Assembly (NCBI RefSeq): GCF_003732425.1
Contig: NZ_MOBX01000016.1
Location: 558,001-622,000 of the forward strand
Origin: Pseudomonas fluorescens
GTDB lineage: Bacteria; Pseudomonadota; Gammaproteobacteria; Pseudomonadales; Pseudomonadaceae
Reading direction: 5' to 3'
DNA length: 64,000 nt
The first letter of the stretch is position 1. Every line of letters begins with the position of its first letter. A program made the translations under genes and the position numbers. Under the pieces are notes generated by a model. It did no database searches. It was not told the DNA's origin and saw nothing but the letters and a program-made list of their open reading frames with translations. This document shows positions 51,967 to 61,083 of this stretch, one piece after another.

Positions 51967-53730
51967 TCAATGTCCCGACGACTCCTTGTGGTTGTCGAGG
52001 GTTTCCAGCAGCGCCACCTGCATCCGTGTGTGCACGCGGATGAACCAGCGCCAGAGCAGCGCCGCCACGGCGGCCGCGACCACGGCGATCAGCACCAGCA
52101 ACTTGTTGGTCGGCAGAATACTGGCCGACAAGGCTGCCAACAGCAGGAAAATCACCAGCAGCGAGAGGATCGGGATCACTTCGGAGATCACCCGCCGCAC
52201 TCGCTGCGTGTGACGCCCGGCCATCTCTGGCTTCACGCCCATCTCCGCCAACAGCATCGACAGCGCCTTGAGCTTGCGATACGCCGCAATCAGGAACGGC
52301 AACGACAGCAGCAGCGCCCCGCCCCAGATCAACGCCTTCTGCCAGCTCGGATCGCTGATCCAGTCCTGCAGCCACAGCGAAATGCGCTCGGCGAAATACG
52401 CGCCAGCAAAGAAGATCGCAATCACCAGCGCCAGATTGACCCCGACCTGCAGCAAGATCTTGCGGATAATCGACGCCAGCATCGCGCCCTCGCCTTGCGG
52501 CTGGATGCTGCGCAGCCACTCACCGTACATACCCAGCACACGCCCCAAACGTTTGGGTACGGCCCCGGACAGCTTGATCGACAGCGGATCCGCCGCGCGA
52601 ATCAGATACGGCGTCAGCAGCGTGGTGATCACCGACACCGCCACGGCGACCGGGTAGAGGAAGTTACTGGTCACCTGCAACGTCATCCCGAGCGCGGCGA
52701 TGATGAAGGAAAATTCGCCAATCTGTGACAGGCCCATCCCCACGCGCAGTGAGGTGCGTCCGTCATTGCCGGCGATAAACGCTCCGAGGCCGCAGGACAA
52801 CATTTTGCCGAGTACGACAGCTACGGTAATTACCGCAATCGGCCACGCGTACTCGAGCAGAATCAGCGGATCCAGCATCAAGCCGATGGCGACAAAGAAG
52901 ATCGCACTGAACAGGTCGCGGACCGGTTCGATCAACCGCTCGATCTTCAGCAATTGCCGCGACTCGGCCATGATCGCGCCGATCAGGAACGCGCCAAGCA
53001 CCATGCTGTATTCGAGTTTGACCACCAGCAGGCAGAAGCCGAAACACAGCCCCAACACGGTGATCAACAACATCTCGTTGCTTTCGAATTTGGCCACGTA
53101 GGCCAGCAGACGCGGTACCAGCAGAATGCCGATCACCAGCGCGACGATCATGAACAGCGACAGTTTGCCGACCGTGGAAAACACTTCGCCGGAGCTGACC
53201 GTGCCGCTGACGGCAATGCTCGATAGCAGCGCGATGATGCCGATGCCGAGGATGTCTTCGACGATCAGTACGCCGAAGATCAACTGCGCAAAGCGCTCGT
53301 TTTTCATCTTCAGATCATTGAGGGCCTTGACGATGATGGTGGTCGAGGAGATCGCCAGAATCGCGCCGAGGAACAGCGAGTCCATGGTGTTCCAGTCGAA
53401 CCAGCGACCGATTTCGTAGCCGATCCAGATCATCAGGACGATCTCGAGGAACGCCGCAATAAACGCTGTGGCGCCGACCTTGAACAGCTTGCGCAGGCTG
53501 AACTCCAGGCCGAGGCAGAACATCAGGAAAATCACCCCCAGCTCGGCGAGGGTCTTGATGGTTTCTTCGTCGTGGATCAGACCGAACGGCGGGGTGTGCG
53601 GGCCGATGATGAAGCCGGCGACGATGTAGCCGAGCACCACCGGCTGTTTGAAGCGATGAAACAACACGGTCACCACACCTGCGACCAACATGATCACTGC
53701 CAGATCCTGAATAAAACTGATGGCATGCAT
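51967..53730 (-). CDS. Kef-type cation/proton antiporter (CPA2 family)
   Basis: A 587-aa inner-membrane protein with about 12 N-terminal helices of the CPA2 exchanger fold (VVLGYIVAGFIIGPHTPPFG; LGVIFLMFCLGLEFSLRKL; GALAISSTTIIVKAL-like segment), then roughly four further helices at about 430-570. No TrkA-N nucleotide-binding domain is present, unlike KefB/KefC. Expected to exchange K+ or Na+ for H+. It matches PAO1 PA5518 by position (from memory). The 280-bp region upstream is shared with the thioesterase gene. Confidence 0.92.
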   Translation of the reverse strand: MHAISFIQDLAVIMLVAGVVTVLFHRFKQPVVLGYIVAGFIIGPHTPPFGLIHDEETIKTLAELGVIFLMFCLGLEFSLRKLFKVGATAFIAAFLEIVLMIWIGYEIGRWFDWNTMDSLFLGAILAISSTTIIVKALNDLKMKNERFAQLIFGVLIVEDILGIGIIALLSSIAVSGTVSSGEVFSTVGKLSLFMIVALVIGILLVPRLLAYVAKFESNEMLLITVLGLCFGFCLLVVKLEYSMVLGAFLIGAIMAESRQLLKIERLIEPVRDLFSAIFFVAIGLMLDPLILLEYAWPIAVITVAVVLGKMLSCGLGAFIAGNDGRTSLRVGMGLSQIGEFSFIIAALGMTLQVTSNFLYPVAVAVSVITTLLTPYLIRAADPLSIKLSGAVPKRLGRVLGMYGEWLRSIQPQGEGAMLASIIRKILLQVGVNLALVIAIFFAGAYFAERISLWLQDWISDPSWQKALIWGGALLLSLPFLIAAYRKLKALSMLLAEMGVKPEMAGRHTQRVRRVISEVIPILSLLVIFLLLAALSASILPTNKLLVLIAVVAAAVAALLWRWFIRVHTRMQVALLETLDNHKESSGH

Positions 53731-54009
53731 GGCGTGGGCTCCTTGAATGACGAGACTCGCCGGCAGACGTCAGAAAGGTCTGGGCGAGTGAAGTAAAAAT
53801 CCGCTTTTCGTGTGGGAATTGCCTTTGTAAGGGGCTTTTGCAGGTTAACACCGCGACTTGCGGCTGGAAGGCGGTGCAATATATGGAAACAGATCGATCC
53901 CGGCGTGACGGCGTCCCGTTGCCCGGCGTCCCGATAACGGTGCTTTTGAAAAGCGACCAGGCACCCGCAGAGGTGCTTCCAGTAATCAGCCTTGATCCGT
54001 GAGAACGTT

Positions 54010-54492
54010 ATGGAACCCGGAAACGCCCAGCTGTCGATGACGGTACTGATGACCCCCGACATGGCCAACTTCTCTGGCAATGTCCACGGCGGCACCCTGC
54101 TCAAATACCTCGACGAAGTGGCCTACGCCTGCGCGAGCCGTTATGCCGGCCGCTACGTGGTGACGCTGTCGGTGGATCAGGTGATTTTCCGTGAGCCGAT
54201 CCATGTCGGCGAACTGGTGACCTTCCTCGCGTCGGTCAACTACACCGGCAACACCTCGATGGAAGTCGGCATCAAAGTGGTCACCGAGAACATCCGCGAG
54301 CGCTCGGTGCGCCACACCAACAGCTGCTTCTTCACCATGGTCGCGGTGGATGACCAGCGTAAGCCGGCCGCCGTGCCGCCGCTGCAACCGCAGAACAGTG
54401 AAGACAAGCGTCGTTATATGCAGGCGCAGCAGCGTCGGCAGATTCGCCAGGAGCTGGAGAAGCGGTATCAGGAGATCAAGGGCGACGCCTGA
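54010..54492 (+). CDS. Acyl-CoA thioesterase (hotdog, YciA/BACH type)
   Basis: A 160-aa hotdog protein. The motif GNVHGGTLLKYLDEVAYACASRYAG is the BACH/YciA catalytic helix with conserved Asp and His, followed by YVVTLSVDQVIFREPIHVGELVTF. A highly charged C-terminal tail (RRYMQAQQRRQIRQELEKRY) is predicted helical. The frame begins at a TTG (53992), but GAGAAC and the ATG at 54010 fit better. Cytosolic acyl-CoA hydrolysis is expected; the substrate is unknown. Confidence 0.9.
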   Translation: MEPGNAQLSMTVLMTPDMANFSGNVHGGTLLKYLDEVAYACASRYAGRYVVTLSVDQVIFREPIHVGELVTFLASVNYTGNTSMEVGIKVVTENIRERSVRHTNSCFFTMVAVDDQRKPAAVPPLQPQNSEDKRRYMQAQQRRQIRQELEKRYQEIKGDA

Positions 54493-54517
54493 GATTCGTA
54501 ACACTCAGACGACCGCT

Positions 54518-54582
54518 TTCGCGAGCACGCTCGCTCCCACAGGGTTGACGCTGAACCTGTGGGAGCGAGACTGCTCGCGAAT
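54518..54582. repeat. REP doublet (GTGGGAGC family)
   Basis: TCGCGAGCACGCTCGCTCCC and GGGAGCGAGACTGCTCGCGA flank a centre of about 25 nt, with one substitution in each inner stem. It separates the convergent thioesterase and pdxY genes. Confidence 0.88.
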
Positions 54583-54597
54583 GAGGGCAACGCGGTC

Positions 54598-55470
54598 TTA
54601 CAGACTGATCGCCGTCGCCTCGAACTTCACCCGTGGATGCGCAATGCGATCCTGCGCCCGCACCAACTGCAGCTCATAACTGGCGCAGGCTTGAGTCTCC
54701 AGCAGCACCTCATGCACCGCCGCCGCGGTGAATTCGAACGCTGCCACCAGAGTGTCACCCAGCAGCACTCGCGCCAGGAACAGGCCGGACGTCAGATCGC
54801 CCACGCCCACCGGCTGCCGCGGAAACGCCAGCAGCGGACGGCGCAGATGCCAGCTGCCTTCGGCCGTCACCAACAACATCTCGAAGCCATCGGCCGGTTT
54901 ACCCGGATAATCCAGATGCTTGACCAGCACGGCTTTCGGCCCGCGCGCCAGCAACGCCCGCGCCATCGCCAGGCAATCGAACAGCGACTGCGGCTTGCGC
55001 CCGGAGAAGCTATCCAGCTCCAACTGGTTCGGACACATGATGTCCGCCACGGCCGCCGCCTCTTCCAGCAAGAAATCGCTGACCTCGGTCGGCACGCTGC
55101 AACCCTTCTCCGGATGCCCCATCACTGGATCACACAGATACAGCGCCTTCGGATTGACCGACTTGATCCGCTCGACACCGCTGAGAATCGCCCGGCCTTG
55201 CGCCGCGCTGCCAAGATAACCGGACAGCACCGCATCGCAATTGCCCAACTCGCCAATCGCCGCGATACCCTCGACCAGCTCGGGAATCTGTTGCGGCGCC
55301 AGCACTTCGCCGGCCCACTGGCCGTATTGGGTGTGGTTGGAAAACTGCACGGTGTTGAGCGGCCAGACATTGACCCCGACCCGCTGCATCGGAAAAACCG
55401 CGGCGCTGTTGCCGGCGTGGCCGAACACCACGTGGGACTGAATGGCGAGCAGATGAGGCGTACGTTTCAT
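54598..55470 (-). CDS. pdxY: Pyridoxal kinase PdxY
   Basis: A 290-aa ribokinase-family enzyme that phosphorylates pyridoxal to PLP in the salvage pathway. Recognised parts are LLAIQSHVVFGHAGNSAAVFPMQRVG near the start, the LSGYLGS turn, YLCDPVMGHPEKGC, and the C-terminal anion-hole/catalytic segment PVGVGDLTSGLF with its Asp. The usable starts are 55470 (MKRTPHL) or 55479; the frame beyond that is noise. It is divergent from the DUF3301 gene. Confidence 0.95.
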   Translation of the reverse strand: MKRTPHLLAIQSHVVFGHAGNSAAVFPMQRVGVNVWPLNTVQFSNHTQYGQWAGEVLAPQQIPELVEGIAAIGELGNCDAVLSGYLGSAAQGRAILSGVERIKSVNPKALYLCDPVMGHPEKGCSVPTEVSDFLLEEAAAVADIMCPNQLELDSFSGRKPQSLFDCLAMARALLARGPKAVLVKHLDYPGKPADGFEMLLVTAEGSWHLRRPLLAFPRQPVGVGDLTSGLFLARVLLGDTLVAAFEFTAAAVHEVLLETQACASYELQLVRAQDRIAHPRVKFEATAISL

Positions 55471-55587
55471 TCGGGTCATTCCGTAAAACGATTGAAATTC
55501 AAGCCGCGCAGTATGCGACGAAACACAGCCTGTACGACAGACCGGCGACGCAGTTAAGCTGACGCTATCTTTTGGAGTTTGATGTTG

Positions 55588-56001
55588 ATGCTGACCCTGG
55601 AAAACATCTTTGTGCTGATACTCTTCGCCGCTGCCGGCGCCTGGCTGTGGCACAACCACGGCTTGCGCGAACGCGCGCTGGAGCGGGTCAAACAGCATTG
55701 CCTGAACGTGCGGGTCGAGCTGCTCGACGGCAACGTTGCCCTGAAGAAGATCGGTTTCATCAAGGACGCCAACGGTCGCCGACGACTGGCGCGGGTGTAC
55801 AACTTCGAGTTCACCGTGACCGGCGAAACCCGGCATAACGGCACCGTCACCCAGTTTGGCGCGCACAGTGCGCAGATCGAACTGGCGCCCTACCCGGCAC
55901 CGTTCGACGACACGCCGCCGGTGGTTGAAGTGCACAAGCCTCGGGCGGAAGTGATCGAGTTGAGCCAGTGGCGGCAAGAACACACCAAATGGAAACCGTG
56001 A
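55588..56001 (+). CDS. DUF3301 membrane protein
   Basis: A 137-aa protein with one N-terminal membrane helix (LTLENIFVLILFAAAGAWLW) and a soluble DUF3301 domain (HCLNVRVELLDGNVALKKIG; ARVYNFEFTVTGETRHNGTV) ending in a VIELSQWRQ motif. An ATG at 55582 is an alternative start; GGAG lies 10 nt before 55588 and 4 nt before 55582. The family has no known function. It is convergent with a COG0523 GTPase and followed by half a REP element. Confidence 0.88.
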   Translation: MLTLENIFVLILFAAAGAWLWHNHGLRERALERVKQHCLNVRVELLDGNVALKKIGFIKDANGRRRLARVYNFEFTVTGETRHNGTVTQFGAHSAQIELAPYPAPFDDTPPVVEVHKPRAEVIELSQWRQEHTKWKP

Positions 56002-56005
56002 ACGA

Positions 56006-56040
56006 CTGTAGGAATTGCCGAAGGCTGTGATCTTTTGATC
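56006..56040. repeat. Single REP-like half-element
   Basis: TGTAGGAATTGCCGAAGGCT followed by GTGATCTTTTGATCTTA is one half of the GATCTTTTGATC family without its partner. It overlaps the end of the COG0523 gene region. Confidence 0.75.
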
Positions 56041-57006
56041 TTAACCCTCCCGGCACCCCGACAACGTTCTCTGAAGCACCTCAACATCCTGCACTTCACT
56101 GAAGATCAGCTCGATTCGCGAATCTTTTCGCCATTCACTGGCCTGCCAGCTCAACGCTGCATTCTCCAGCGCATTCGCCGACACCCAGCCATCTGCGCTG
56201 TGGATAACCAGTTTCGCCCTGATCCAATCGAGATTCGCTAGCCAATCGGCAATGCGCCGTTTGCCGAATCTCTGCCCCGGATGCCAACGCCAACCCACGC
56301 TCCAGCCCCCCTCTTGCGCCTGACTCAGGCAAATCGGCACCGTCGGGTCGCTCCAGACGGCCGGCATTTGCGCCAATCCTTGGGGCACCAGCAGATTATC
56401 CACTCCGATGACCGCTTGCGCCGCCAGCCCCGGTAGCTCGTTCAAGGCGAGCCGTGCCTGCTGCGTCCAGATCTGCCGGACCGGCGGAAGCTGACCGGCG
56501 ATTTTCTGCCGCTCACCTTCATCAAGGTTTTCCGCCTTGTTCAGTAGCAACAAACCCGCACTGGCCAACGCGGCCTGCTGCGCTGCCGGCAATACTTTGC
56601 CCGCGTTGAGCGCCTGAGCATCCAGCACCAGGACACATGGCTGCACCGCCAGCACACCCTGCCACGGCGCCTCGTTCAACTGTTTAATCAACTGCGCCGG
56701 ATGCCCCAGTCCGGACGGTTCGATGAACAGGCGATCCGGCTTCGCCTTGCGCAGCAACCGTCCCAGGCCAATCTGAAACGGCGCGCCGTTGACGCAACAC
56801 AGGCAACCGCCGGCCACTTCGCCCAGTGCGATACCATCGGCGTCGCTCGTCAACAGGGCGGCGTCGAGACCGATCTGGCCGAACTCGTTGATCAATACCG
56901 CCCAACGTTCGCCTTCCGGGCGCTGGGCCATGAGCTGGCGAATCAGGCTGGTCTTGCCGGCGCCCAAAGGGCCAGCAATGACATGGGTAGGAATGTTCTG
57001 CAACAT
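56041..57006 (-). CDS. COG0523 GTPase (YjiA/CobW-like), short form
   Basis: A 321-aa GTPase. Walker A is AGPLGAGKTSL, followed by the metal-binding CLCC motif (GGCLCCVNG) and the switch region EPSGLGHP, then a short C-terminal CobW_C domain. COG0523 proteins deliver or sense metals, often zinc. ATG 57006 is used; a TTG at 57033 is an in-frame alternative. It overlaps no gene, but its start is 28 bp from the divergent exported-protein gene. Clustering with a Zur-type box and ZigA-like protein suggests a role in zinc supply (inference). Confidence 0.9.
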   Translation of the reverse strand: MLQNIPTHVIAGPLGAGKTSLIRQLMAQRPEGERWAVLINEFGQIGLDAALLTSDADGIALGEVAGGCLCCVNGAPFQIGLGRLLRKAKPDRLFIEPSGLGHPAQLIKQLNEAPWQGVLAVQPCVLVLDAQALNAGKVLPAAQQAALASAGLLLLNKAENLDEGERQKIAGQLPPVRQIWTQQARLALNELPGLAAQAVIGVDNLLVPQGLAQMPAVWSDPTVPICLSQAQEGGWSVGWRWHPGQRFGKRRIADWLANLDWIRAKLVIHSADGWVSANALENAALSWQASEWRKDSRIELIFSEVQDVEVLQRTLSGCREG

Positions 57007-57034
57007 GGCTAGACGTTTTCTGAGGAGATCCAAG

Positions 57035-57391
57035 ATGCGTTGGAGGGGATGGTCGTTGCTGTTGGCGCTGCTGTCGAGCGAAGCATGGGCCCAGGCCTGC
57101 GTGGTGCACAGTCAGGGCGAGCGGCTCGACGTCAAAGTCTGTCAGCAGAACCGCAATATCCCGGAGAAACTGTTCAATGACGGTTTCTGTCAGCCGACGC
57201 TGGCCGGGCAGAAGGTCGAAGTGCAGTACGTCGATCAGTGCCCGAGCGGTGCATTTGGCGTATGCAGCAACGCGCAAGTCGCCAATATGCCTTATCGCCA
57301 GGATATCCACTATTACGGCGTAGCCACGGACGCGGCATATCTGCAGCCATATTGCGAAGGCCAGAGCCAAGGTGCGTGGCTCAAGCCTTGA
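57035..57391 (+). CDS. Small exported Cys-rich protein
   Basis: A 118-aa protein with a signal peptide (RWRGWSLLLALLSSEAWAQA) and GAGGAGA just upstream of the ATG. The mature part has six cysteines (CVV, VCQQ, FCQP, QCPS, VCSN, YCEG), enough for three disulfides. I do not recognise a named family. It is divergent from the COG0523 gene and convergent with DUF1826, inside the zinc block, so involvement in periplasmic zinc handling is possible but unproven. Confidence 0.8.
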   Translation: MRWRGWSLLLALLSSEAWAQACVVHSQGERLDVKVCQQNRNIPEKLFNDGFCQPTLAGQKVEVQYVDQCPSGAFGVCSNAQVANMPYRQDIHYYGVATDAAYLQPYCEGQSQGAWLKP

Positions 57392-57395
57392 GGCG

Positions 57396-58040
57396 TCAGC
57401 CGAGCCAGTCGAGGGTCAGTATCAGACGGCGCTCGCCCGCCGCCGGCTGCGGCGAGCGGTGGATCAGGCCGAAGCCTTCATTGCCGTGCCATTTCTCGCC
57501 TTTCAACAGTGCCACGTCGCCGCTGTCGAGTTGCTGTATTTGCATGTGGGGTTCGGCGTTGGCCTGCCCCAGTTGACTGCGATCCATCGCACCTTCCTTG
57601 AGCCATTGGCTGCCGACGCCCGCATAAGTCGTGATCAGGCGCACCGGCACGTGATCGACATGGAAACGTGGACACATGGCTTTATCGAGCACCCGCAGGC
57701 GCAGGCCTACACGCTTTGCCCCCAGTAAGCAGGCGAATGCGCTGACCAGCCATTTCAGGTCGGCGATAAAACCCTCGTAGCCTTCCAGATCACGGAAGCC
57801 TGATGCCAAGCCAGTGAGATCAGGTTCGGCGTCCTCATCCGGTAACTCAAGGCACAACGATTCCGCCAAGGGTTCATTCAGCGACAGCAGCAGGTGGGCG
57901 AACTCGCTGATGTGCAACGGCAGTTGACGTTGCCAGACGGCAAGGTTGGTGTCGTCTTCGAGGATTCGCGTCAGCGCCTTCGGTGTCGAACCTTGATGCT
58001 GATCGCGTGTGCGGTTTTGCTGCAATTTAAGCGCTAGCAT
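57396..58040 (-). CDS. DUF1826 protein
   Basis: A 214-aa protein with the DUF1826 pattern: LRVLDKAMCPRFHVDHVPVRLITTYAGVGSQWL and GDVALLKGEKWHGNEGFGLIHRSPQPAAGERRLILTLDW, a conserved-His, cupin-like or dioxygenase-like layout (C-R-F-H-x-D then H). The Cys and His residues could bind metal, but this is inference. The ATG overlaps the ZigA-like stop (TGATG), so the two are translationally coupled and belong to one Zur-type operon. Confidence 0.88.
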   Translation of the reverse strand: MLALKLQQNRTRDQHQGSTPKALTRILEDDTNLAVWQRQLPLHISEFAHLLLSLNEPLAESLCLELPDEDAEPDLTGLASGFRDLEGYEGFIADLKWLVSAFACLLGAKRVGLRLRVLDKAMCPRFHVDHVPVRLITTYAGVGSQWLKEGAMDRSQLGQANAEPHMQIQQLDSGDVALLKGEKWHGNEGFGLIHRSPQPAAGERRLILTLDWLG

Positions 58041-59245
58041 CAGGCGGCCTCTTCGTGCCAAGAGCCAAAGGGATCCAGGAACGAACGCCAGCCCTCTACA
58101 CCGAGCGCCATCTCTTCATCGGTGAGCAGACACGCATCCAGTTCGGCTGAGAGCTGCAGGAAATCGATGTTCTGACCGATAAACACCAGTTCCTGACGGC
58201 AGTCTCCTACGCTCGGCGTCCAGTTTTCCATGATCGCGGCGGTGCTTTCCTGGTCTTGCGGCCACTGCTCCTTTGGCACGAAACGCCACCAGCGCCCGGC
58301 AAAACCGTGGCGCATCAAACCACCGGCCTGCGACCAACTGCCGGCGTCAGTGGGTTTGCTCGCCAGCCAAAAGAAGCCTTTGGAGCGCAGCAATTTACCG
58401 TTCAGCCAAGGACGATCGATGAAGCTGAAGAAGCGTTGCGGGTGAAAGGGCCGGCGGGCGCGATAGGCTGTGGAGGCGATACCGTACTCGTCGGTTTCCG
58501 GCACGTGCTCACCGCGTAATTCCTGCAGCCAGCCCGGTGCCTGTGCAGCCTTCTCGAAGTCGAAACGTCCGGTATTGAGGATTTTTTCCAACGGCACCTC
58601 GCCCATCACCATCGGGATGATTTCCGCTTGGGCGTTGAGACGCTGGAGGATCGCGATCAACTCCTCACGCTCGCGCTGGCTGATCAAGTCGATCTTGCTG
58701 ATCAACAGCACGTCGGCGAACTCGATCTGTTCGATCAACAGATCTGTGATGGAGCGCTCGTCTTCCTCGCCCAGGATTTCGCCACGGGAGGCGAGGCTTT
58801 CCGCTGCCTGGTAGTCCGGCAGGAAGTTCACACCGTCGACTACAGTGACCATGGTGTCCAGACGCGCGATGTCGGAGAGGCTTTGGCCGTGCTCATCGCG
58901 GAAGGTAAACGTCTCTGCCACGGGCAATGGCTCGGAAATCCCGGTGGATTCGATCAGCAGATAATCGAAGCGATCTTCACGAGCGAGCTTGCTGACTTCT
59001 TCCAGCAAGTCTTCGCGTAACGTACAGCAGATACAGCCGTTACTCATTTCGACTATTTTTTCTTCTGCACGATTCAGGCTGACATCGCGCTGAACTTCGC
59101 TGCCATCAATGTTGATCTCGCTCATATCATTAACGATAACAGCCACGCGCAAACCGTCTCGATTACGTAGTACGTAATTCAAAAGTGTACTTTTTCCGGC
59201 GCCGAGAAATCCTGAAAGTACGGTGACGGGCAACTCTGCTGACAT
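58040..59245 (-). CDS. zigA: ZigA-type COG0523 GTPase
   Basis: A 401-aa zinc-linked GTPase. Walker A is LSGFLGAGKSTLL, then VNDMSEINIDG, the NGCICCTLREDLL metal site (CICC) and ESTGISEPLPVAETF, with a long CobW_C domain (about 270-390). Relatives (ZigA, YeiR) are induced under zinc starvation and thought to pass zinc to client proteins. A Zur-type palindrome stands 130 bp upstream. The frame runs on to 59335, but homology starts at MSAELPV. It is followed by coupled DUF1826. Confidence 0.93.
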   Translation of the reverse strand: MSAELPVTVLSGFLGAGKSTLLNYVLRNRDGLRVAVIVNDMSEINIDGSEVQRDVSLNRAEEKIVEMSNGCICCTLREDLLEEVSKLAREDRFDYLLIESTGISEPLPVAETFTFRDEHGQSLSDIARLDTMVTVVDGVNFLPDYQAAESLASRGEILGEEDERSITDLLIEQIEFADVLLISKIDLISQREREELIAILQRLNAQAEIIPMVMGEVPLEKILNTGRFDFEKAAQAPGWLQELRGEHVPETDEYGIASTAYRARRPFHPQRFFSFIDRPWLNGKLLRSKGFFWLASKPTDAGSWSQAGGLMRHGFAGRWWRFVPKEQWPQDQESTAAIMENWTPSVGDCRQELVFIGQNIDFLQLSAELDACLLTDEEMALGVEGWRSFLDPFGSWHEEAA

Positions 59246-59374
59246 TGGATAATCCTCTTTAGAAGGCAGCCAATCAGCGCTTTTGCTGCGCGTGGCGTTT
59301 TCGCGGTTCCCACGGTGTATCACGTAGAAAACCAACGCTTTGAAATCGGCCTGCCCAGGCTTAATGTGGATTTA

Positions 59375-59389
59375 TGTTATAGTATAACA
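59375..59389. promoter_or_regulatory. Zur box between zigA and a small exported protein
   Basis: TGTTATAGTATAACA is a perfect palindrome matching the gammaproteobacterial Zur core GTTATAnTATAAC. A TATAGT -10 lies within it (59378-59383) for the rightward gene. Zinc-dependent repression of both divergent units is expected. Confidence 0.9.
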
Positions 59390-59467
59390 ACAGTAAGAAA
59401 CCAGCCTTCTCTTGTCTTGATCGACAAAGACCCGGAAGCTGTGCCCATACCGAACCCGGAAATCACC

Positions 59468-59845
59468 ATGAAAAATGCGCTGAAATGCTCGATCTTGAGC
59501 CTTGGGTTGTTGCTGGCTGGTAACGCTTTTGCGCAATTGCCATCACTCGCCAGCTGCACACGCAGCGCCAACCTGCTGGCCTGTGTCGACGCCGATGGCA
59601 ACGCCTATAGCGTCAACACCGTCGGCAACACCCTTTATCTGCGCGGTTTTGAGAAGAATGGCCGGCGTTATTGGGCGCAGACCAACAGCCGTTTCGGTCA
59701 ATTGACCTTCTTCACCGGGATCGCCTCTGATGGCGAAGCCTGGGTTGGCTACACCCGACGTGTCGGCTGGACGACCATCAATCGCTTCTCCAGCTCGGGC
59801 GGCAGCAGTGCGAAATTCACCTGCAGCCGCATTGCCGGCTGCTAA
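59468..59845 (+). CDS. Small exported protein next to a Zur box
   Basis: A 125-aa protein. A signal peptide (MKNALKCSILSLGLLLAGNA plus FAQ) is followed by an about 100-residue, mostly beta mature domain with four Cys (SCT, ACVD, TCSR, terminal GC), Gly/Tyr-rich strands such as GNAYSVNTVGNTLYLRGF, and WAQTNSRFGQLTFF. GGAAA precedes the ATG. Family not recognised. Its start is 79 bp from the Zur palindrome, so it is probably a zinc-starvation-induced exported protein. It overlaps the amidase stop by 4 bp. Confidence 0.82.
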   Translation: MKNALKCSILSLGLLLAGNAFAQLPSLASCTRSANLLACVDADGNAYSVNTVGNTLYLRGFEKNGRRYWAQTNSRFGQLTFFTGIASDGEAWVGYTRRVGWTTINRFSSSGGSSAKFTCSRIAGC

Positions 59846-61044
59846 ACCGGCGTGTATTGCTGCGCTTGCTGCCAGGCAAGGTAGCTGTCGATCGGCGGAT
59901 TCTTCGCAAAGTAACGCTGCAACCCTTCAAACAATCCGTTGGCCACGGCCTGCTGATGTCGCGCCGTGACCAGCCGTTGACTGTCGCGCGGATTGGAAAT
60001 GAAGCCTGTCTCCACCAGAATCGAAGGTACATCTGGCGATTTCAGAACCGCGAATCCTGCCTGTTCCACACGTTTCTGATGCAGTGTGGTGATGCCGGCC
60101 AGACTGCCAAGTACCGTGCTGCCCAATTGCAGACTGGCGGCGATCGTAGCGTTCATCGACATGTCGAGAATCACCCCCGCCAACATCGGATCCTTATCTT
60201 TCAGATTGAGCAGACGGGTAGCGCCGAGCAGGTCCGCACCATTCTCCCGCTGCGCCATGAAGCGCGCCGTCGCCGATGTCGCACCGCCTTCCGACAGGCA
60301 ATACACCGACGCGCCGGAAGCAGTCAGACGCGGCGCTGCATCGGCATGCACTGAGATAAACATGTCAGCCTTGTGCTGACGGGCGATCTCCACGCGTTTG
60401 CGCAACGGCACGAAAAAATCGTCATTGCGCACCAGTTTCACATCGAAGCCCTTCTCTTTTTTCAGGCGTCTGGCGAGCAATTGCGCGATGGAAAGCACCA
60501 CATCCTTTTCCCTTTCACCCTTGGCGCCAACTGCGCCGGGATCCTTTCCACCATGCCCTGGATCGACGACAACCATGATGTCTCGTCTTGGATGCACCTT
60601 CATTTGAGGTGTTTCACGTGGAACCATTGGAATCTTGGGCACGGATTTTGCGCTGACCAAATCCAGAACCAGGCGATGACCTTGGCCTTTCTGCGGCGCC
60701 AAAAGGAAGCTGTTCAACAGCACCGGATTGCTCAGATCCAGAACAATTCGCGTACCGCCGTGGCCAGAAGGCCCGGAGCGAATCGAACGAATCACCGTAC
60801 CGTTCAGCGCCAGTTGGCTGAAATCTGCGACAACACTCGCACCCGACACATCAATAATCAGACGCTGAGGGGCCATGAGCGTGAAGGTTTTGTAGCGCAC
60901 CGGACCGCTTAGATCGAACACCAATCGCAGTTTTTCATCAGAGCGCCACAGTCGGGCGCTGCGAATCTGCGTGGCGGAAACACTGAAAGGGAGGGCGAAG
61001 GCAACGCTGGCCAGGATCAGATTAAGCAAATGGCGTCTGTGCAT
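59842..61044 (-). CDS. N-acetylmuramoyl-L-alanine amidase with AMIN domain
   Basis: A 400-aa periplasmic amidase. A signal peptide (RRHLLNLILASVAFALPFSV) precedes an AMIN domain (about 25-130) and a Zn-dependent Amidase_3 domain (about 160-380) with VVVDPGHGGKDPGAVG (first His ligand), the SVHADA motif (His) and the SILVETGFISN catalytic Glu. It cleaves the amide between MurNAc and the stem peptide. Resembles AmiC/AmiA and PAO1 PA5538. It faces a Zur box 40 bp from its start, so a zinc-starvation replacement role is likely. Confidence 0.93.
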   Translation of the reverse strand: MHRRHLLNLILASVAFALPFSVSATQIRSARLWRSDEKLRLVFDLSGPVRYKTFTLMAPQRLIIDVSGASVVADFSQLALNGTVIRSIRSGPSGHGGTRIVLDLSNPVLLNSFLLAPQKGQGHRLVLDLVSAKSVPKIPMVPRETPQMKVHPRRDIMVVVDPGHGGKDPGAVGAKGEREKDVVLSIAQLLARRLKKEKGFDVKLVRNDDFFVPLRKRVEIARQHKADMFISVHADAAPRLTASGASVYCLSEGGATSATARFMAQRENGADLLGATRLLNLKDKDPMLAGVILDMSMNATIAASLQLGSTVLGSLAGITTLHQKRVEQAGFAVLKSPDVPSILVETGFISNPRDSQRLVTARHQQAVANGLFEGLQRYFAKNPPIDSYLAWQQAQQYTPV

Positions 61045-61083
61045 ATGAAAGCCTGTTCATGAAAAAGGCGTCGTGATTTGAAT

